64,000 bases of DNA from Pseudarthrobacter enclensis (GTDB taxonomy: Bacteria; Actinomycetota; Actinomycetes; Actinomycetales; Micrococcaceae), in assembly GCF_001457025.1 (NCBI RefSeq), contig NZ_KQ758601.1, positions 248,001 to 312,000 of the forward strand, given 5' to 3'. Position 1 is the first letter of the stretch. Each line of letters starts with the position of its first letter. The notes beneath the pieces were generated by a model. That model did no database searches and had not been told where the DNA came from. It saw nothing but the letters and a program-made list of their open reading frames with translations. The position numbers and the translations under genes were made by a program. Of the stretch, positions 60,974 to 64,000 are shown one piece after another.

Positions 60974-62010
60974 CGCAGCACCCCTTCCGCGACCAGCGCT
61001 GCCGCGGCCTCGGCGAGGTTGATGGCGTAATGCGCGTCCGCCAGCAGCTCGTCGTACTCAACCGGCGTGCCGCCGTCGAGCATCGCGGCCAGGAGCCGCC
61101 ACTGCGCCAGGTATCCATCCTCGGCATCCCGGGCGAACTCCGTCCAGCGTCCGTCAGGACTGCGAACACGCGACAGTGCACTGCCGGCATGGACGAAGGC
61201 GGGCGGGAAGTCCAGTTCCACCCGGTCGTGGGTGGTGGCAACCGCGAGGCGCCACAGGGCGTCGGGGCCTTCCGGGAGCATGGTGAGGCAGAGCTGGACC
61301 AGCAGGTCGCCGGCGCGGTATCCCACGGCATAGCCAATTGGAGGAACCAGGCGGGCATAAACCACTTCGTCCAGCACCGGTGCGAGGTCCCGCACGGCGG
61401 GAAGGTCATGGACGGCCAGGCCAACAAGGAGCTGGCGCAGGACATCCGCCGCGACCGCCGGGTCTGACAGGTCGGGCCTGCCCCGGCCTGCCGGCTGGAA
61501 GGGTCCGCCTTCGGAAACAAGGCGGTGGTAGCGGTCGTTGGGCGGCAGCGCCAGGGTGAGGGACACCGTGAGCACCTTGCCCTCAAGTACTACCAGATGG
61601 TGCTTCGCGTTGCCCCAGGCGGCGTCATACAGGTGGTTGGTGCCCACCAGCAGAACGGTCCCGGCCTGCCGGCAGGCTTCAATGGCCGCCTCGGCGCCGG
61701 CCGTCGACGTTGCCAGCGGCTTTTCGCAGAAGACCGCCTTCTTGCCGGCATTGACGGCCGCCAGGATGTGGCCGGCATGCCGGTCCGGCGGGCTGCAGAT
61801 TGCCACCAGGTCCACATCGGGATCACCGAGCAGCTGCTCCTCCCCCTTGGACCACCGCGCCCCCAGCGGGCCGGCCAGCTCCTGCGCCCGCCCGCTGCCG
61901 CCGTCGGCAATGTGGACCACGCGGAAGCCTCCCGGCATACCGCCCAGGATGGGGAGGTGCAGCGCTGAGACCCCGGGGCCGGCCCCGAGCACACCTACAT
62001 TCCACGCCAT
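60970..62010 (-). CDS. Gfo/Idh/MocA family oxidoreductase
   Basis: 346-residue NAD(P)-dependent sugar oxidoreductase. The Rossmann motif is VGVLGAGPGVSALHLPIL, the adenosine-binding VDLVAICSPPDRHAGH follows, and CEKPLATS near 94-101 holds the catalytic EKP Lys. The C-terminal sheet lacks an obvious DxxxxH pair. Relatives interconvert hydroxyl and keto groups on sugars, so a role on the 3-keto sugar freed from a glycoside fits the island. ATG 62010 was preferred over 62043; an inverted repeat overlaps the promoter. Confidence 0.83.
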   Translation of the reverse strand: MAWNVGVLGAGPGVSALHLPILGGMPGGFRVVHIADGGSGRAQELAGPLGARWSKGEEQLLGDPDVDLVAICSPPDRHAGHILAAVNAGKKAVFCEKPLATSTAGAEAAIEACRQAGTVLLVGTNHLYDAAWGNAKHHLVVLEGKVLTVSLTLALPPNDRYHRLVSEGGPFQPAGRGRPDLSDPAVAADVLRQLLVGLAVHDLPAVRDLAPVLDEVVYARLVPPIGYAVGYRAGDLLVQLCLTMLPEGPDALWRLAVATTHDRVELDFPPAFVHAGSALSRVRSPDGRWTEFARDAEDGYLAQWRLLAAMLDGGTPVEYDELLADAHYAINLAEAAAALVAEGVLR

Positions 62011-62030
62011 GACACCCACCCTTCTTTTGC

Positions 62031-62047
62031 ACTTATTATTCATAAGT
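62031..62047. promoter_or_regulatory. Inverted repeat ACTTAT-N5-ATAAGT, candidate ROK operator
   Basis: ACTTAT (62031-62036) and ATAAGT (62042-62047) flank TATTC in the divergent region between the Gfo/Idh/MocA and ROK genes. It overlaps a possible -10 box (TATGAA) of the leftward promoter and contains CATAAGT. Confidence 0.5.
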
Positions 62048-62116
62048 AGGAACTGATCTGGCTATAGTCGCAACCAATCACACCTTAGTGGCCTTTGGTA
62101 TGGAAGAATCCTTACT

Positions 62117-63373
62117 ATGTCGACCGACTCAACACTCCGCTTTGGAGCCCAGACCGATGAAGTCACGAGCCTGCTGCGGATCGTCAACCTGGTGCGCACC
62201 GGGGAAGCGACCACGCGCCCCGAGATCGGCCGCGTCACGGGACTGGGACGCGGCGTGGTCACGCAGCGGGTCGACCAGGCAATCCAGATGGGCTTCCTCG
62301 GCGAGGGAGACTTCGGCGCCTCCTCCGGCGGACGCGCGCCCCGGACTCTGCGCTTCAGGGCCGAACAGGGCCACATCATTGTCTGTGCCCTCGGCGCCGC
62401 GCACATCAGGGTGGGCGTCACCGCCCTGGACGGAGACATCCTCGGCCACACGCACCGCGCGTGGGACATCGCCAAGGGGCCGGCCAAGACCCTGGGCGCG
62501 GCCATGGACATGGTCGATGAGCTGATGAAGGACTTCCCCAAACTCCCGGTGTGGAGCGTAGTGGTGGGCCTGCCCGGGCCGGTGGACTTTGCCACCGGCC
62601 AGCCCGTGGCCCCGCCCATCATGCCGGGTTGGAACGGCGCCGATGTCCGGACCCCTTTCGAGGAGCGGTTCAACGCCCCGGTGTGGGTGGACAACGACGT
62701 CAACCTGCTGGCCTTCGGAGAGCGCGCGCGGCGCCGTGAGGCCCTGGCCGACCTCATCTACTGCAAGATAGGGTCCGGCATCGGCGCGGGCCTGCTCTCC
62801 CAGGGCCGGATCCACCGCGGTGCCAACGGGGCCGCGGGCGACATTGGCCACGTCCGGGTCCCCGACTCCCGGGAAACCTGCCGCTGCGGCAAGGTGGGTT
62901 GCCTGGAGGCCGTGGCGGGCGGATGGGCCCTGGTGCGGGACGCCGGGCAGGCGATTGCCGGGGGTGCCGCGAGTTCGATGGAGGGCAGGGCCAACAAGGG
63001 TGCGCTGACACTGGAGGACATCACCACGGCGGCCGAGGGCGGCGACCCGCTGGCCATCAGCCTGGTGCAGAAAGCAGCCCGGGTGATGGGGGAGTCCATC
63101 GCCGCCCTGGTCAACATGTTCAACCCCGGGGTGATCGTCATCGGCGGTGCGATCGCCGCCGCGGGCGAGGTCTTCCTGGCCGAAGTGCGCCAGCGGGTCT
63201 ACGAACTCTCGCTTCCGCTCGCCACCCGCGACCTCACGATCGTCCTCTCCGTCAATGACGAGCGCGAGCCCCTCCGGGGCGGTGCCGAACTGGCCCGTGA
63301 GCAGCTCTTCGACATCACCTTCCCGCGCTGGTTCGCTGACGGCAGGCCCTCCCCCGAGCGCATCGCCGCCTGA
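62117..63373 (+). CDS. ROK-family transcriptional repressor
   Basis: 418 residues. A winged helix-turn-helix (about 15-75, TTRPEIGRVTGLGRGVVTQRVDQAI) precedes a ROK sugar-kinase-like domain. Visible parts are the sugar-binding VDNDVNLLAFGE, the zinc finger CRCGKVGCLEA, and the Gly-rich VIVIGGAIAAAGE. The ATP-binding DxGxT motif is degraded (CALGAAHIRVGVT), as in regulators rather than kinases. It likely releases DNA on binding a sugar or keto-sugar and controls the surrounding glycoside genes. Confidence 0.88.
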   Translation: MSTDSTLRFGAQTDEVTSLLRIVNLVRTGEATTRPEIGRVTGLGRGVVTQRVDQAIQMGFLGEGDFGASSGGRAPRTLRFRAEQGHIIVCALGAAHIRVGVTALDGDILGHTHRAWDIAKGPAKTLGAAMDMVDELMKDFPKLPVWSVVVGLPGPVDFATGQPVAPPIMPGWNGADVRTPFEERFNAPVWVDNDVNLLAFGERARRREALADLIYCKIGSGIGAGLLSQGRIHRGANGAAGDIGHVRVPDSRETCRCGKVGCLEAVAGGWALVRDAGQAIAGGAASSMEGRANKGALTLEDITTAAEGGDPLAISLVQKAARVMGESIAALVNMFNPGVIVIGGAIAAAGEVFLAEVRQRVYELSLPLATRDLTIVLSVNDEREPLRGGAELAREQLFDITFPRWFADGRPSPERIAA

Positions 63374-63399
63374 CCCCCGGAACCGCCGGCAGGCCACTC

Positions 63400-63819
63400 T
63401 CAGGCTACGTCGCGCGCTGCGCCGGCCGGGAGCAGCCCGCCGTCCAGCTCCACTTCGGCCTCCGCCACGAAGGGCAGGATCAGCGGCCGGCCGGGGCCGG
63501 CCTGGAGGTATGGCACCAGCAGCTCGAAGGAAACCCTGACCGCGTGCATTCCCGGATCCAGCCGGTGCGGGGCAGCCAGGACCAGCCGGTCCCGTACGAA
63601 CCACCAACCTGCTTCCCGTTCAAGCCCGGCAGCCGGGACGCGCCGGTGCCCCAGAACGACGTCCAGGCTCCCTGCCGGTACAGGCACTCCGGCGACCGTC
63701 GCCTCCAGTGACAACACGCTGGACAGCGGCATGGAACGGATCCAGGGAAGCGACAGCCGCAGCCGGAAACCGTCAGGGGCAGAGGTGAGCGCATCGCTGC
63801 GCAGGGCACCGGAAAGCAT
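63400..63819 (-). CDS. C-deglycosylating enzyme beta-subunit-like protein (CgdC/DUF6379)
   Basis: 139 residues with the pattern of the small beta subunit of bacterial C-glycoside deglycosidases: GFRLRLSLPWIRSMPLSSVLSLEATV near 15-40, a middle WWFVRDRLVL near 72-81, HAVRVSFELLVPYL near 95-110. These all-beta proteins pair with a TIM-barrel alpha subunit and cleave the C-C bond of 3-keto C-glycosides. No alpha subunit is visible; it may lie beyond the right edge. ATG 63819 follows GGAGG by 7 nt. An operator-like palindrome sits in its promoter. Confidence 0.72.
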   Translation of the reverse strand: MLSGALRSDALTSAPDGFRLRLSLPWIRSMPLSSVLSLEATVAGVPVPAGSLDVVLGHRRVPAAGLEREAGWWFVRDRLVLAAPHRLDPGMHAVRVSFELLVPYLQAGPGRPLILPFVAEAEVELDGGLLPAGAARDVA

Positions 63820-63851
63820 TGATTTCCTCCATTGCCTGTCTTTATCATTAA

Positions 63852-63867
63852 TCAGACATAAGTCTGA
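63852..63867. promoter_or_regulatory. Operator-like palindrome TCAGAC-ATAA-GTCTGA
   Basis: Perfect 6-bp inverted repeat with 4-nt spacer in the divergent region. On the minus strand it sits between TTGTGT (-35-like) and TAATGA (-10-like), a typical repressor position. It contains CATAAGT (63857-63863), shared with the ROK/Gfo region; a further CATAAG lies at 63878-63883. Confidence 0.6.
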
Positions 63868-63896
63868 CACAAAGATGCATAAGCGGGAAGGTGCCC

Positions 63897-64000
63897 ATGG
63901 CTGCCTCACTACCCCAGGGCTGGACACTGTGCGCCAGCGCGTTCAACTGGGCTCCGGATATCATCGCGGCGCACCGGCCCGCCCCGGAGATCGTCACCGC
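63897..64000 (+). CDS. Start of an unidentified gene, cut by the window edge
   Basis: An open frame runs from ATG 63897 to the end (34 codons). GGGAAGG lies upstream at Shine-Dalgarno distance. The first residues, ASLPQGWTLCASAFNW, then APDIIAAHRPAPEIVT, have no signal peptide. Too short to place in a family; given the site, a further glycoside- or sugar-processing enzyme is likely. It is divergent from the CgdC-like gene and shares its operator region. Confidence 0.5.
   Translation, partial: MAASLPQGWTLCASAFNWAPDIIAAHRPAPEIVT

Noticed and set aside
1..64000. tRNA, rRNA, CRISPR arrays, insertion sequences and attachment sites
   Set aside because: No T-loop/acceptor combinations, regularly spaced repeats, transposase motifs or integrase genes were recognised on reading; a tRNAscan or ISfinder search could still find a missed element.

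Overview
The window comes from a high-GC actinobacterium, most likely the Arthrobacter/Pseudarthrobacter group of the Micrococcaceae. The basis is very high G+C with GC3-biased codons, frequent GTG/TTG starts, 4-nt GTGA/ATGA gene overlaps, many apparently leaderless genes with a TANNNT -10 box 6-7 nt before the start, a HAIR-like heat-shock operator at clpB, and family content typical of soil Arthrobacter (choline-to-betaine genes, ECF sigma factors, DUF1206, pyranose-oxidase-like GMC enzyme, ROK regulator). This assignment is inference; no rRNA or tRNA gene was seen. No transposase, integrase or CRISPR array was found, so the window reads as chromosome with accessory catabolic loci.

Layout. 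1-16 kb: a septum-formation-domain membrane protein, the ClpB disaggregase, a secreted trypsin-like protease, a molybdate cassette (MerR/Mop regulator, modA, modB, modC), a DUF4031-HD fusion with a ComB-like phosphatase, a glyoxalase-like protein, YccF, TrpF, HutD, a paired SMR exporter behind a guanidine-III riboswitch, a nucleoside-kinase-like P-loop protein and an aldo/keto reductase. 14.7-20 kb: betT-betB-betA for choline uptake and oxidation to glycine betaine. 20-30 kb: an MBL-fold hydrolase, a DEAD-box helicase with an attenuator-like leader, a methyltransferase, two MFS exporters, TrmB, and a WXG100-domain protein with a small partner. 30-40 kb: membrane and SRPBCC proteins, two ECF sigma/anti-sigma modules, an exported Pro-Ala-Val repeat protein, an acidic DMP19-like protein, and a SWIM-SNF2 ATPase.

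40-50 kb is a nitrogen block: a GH43-like protein, the ammonium transporter Amt, an XRE-cupin regulator, and an operon of a GmaS-like glutamine synthetase, three polypeptides that together resemble a split glutamate synthase (GlxBCD/MgsABC type), a sarcosine-oxidase-like flavoprotein and an M20 amidohydrolase. It resembles the N-methylglutamate route for methylated amines, with a monomeric oxidase in place of the usual multi-subunit dehydrogenase. GlnR-like boxes lie upstream of both amt and this operon.

50-64 kb looks like a catabolic island for an aromatic C-glycoside: a glycoside-3-oxidase-like GMC flavoprotein, a DHA2 transporter, a ring-hydroxylation and ring-cleavage operon (FAD monooxygenase, extradiol dioxygenase, cyclase, amidohydrolase, two FAA hydrolases), a Gfo/Idh/MocA oxidoreductase with an unknown partner, a ROK repressor, and at the right edge a protein resembling the beta subunit of C-deglycosylating enzymes. 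A short motif (CATAAG) recurs in the promoters of this island. This is the most interesting system in the window.
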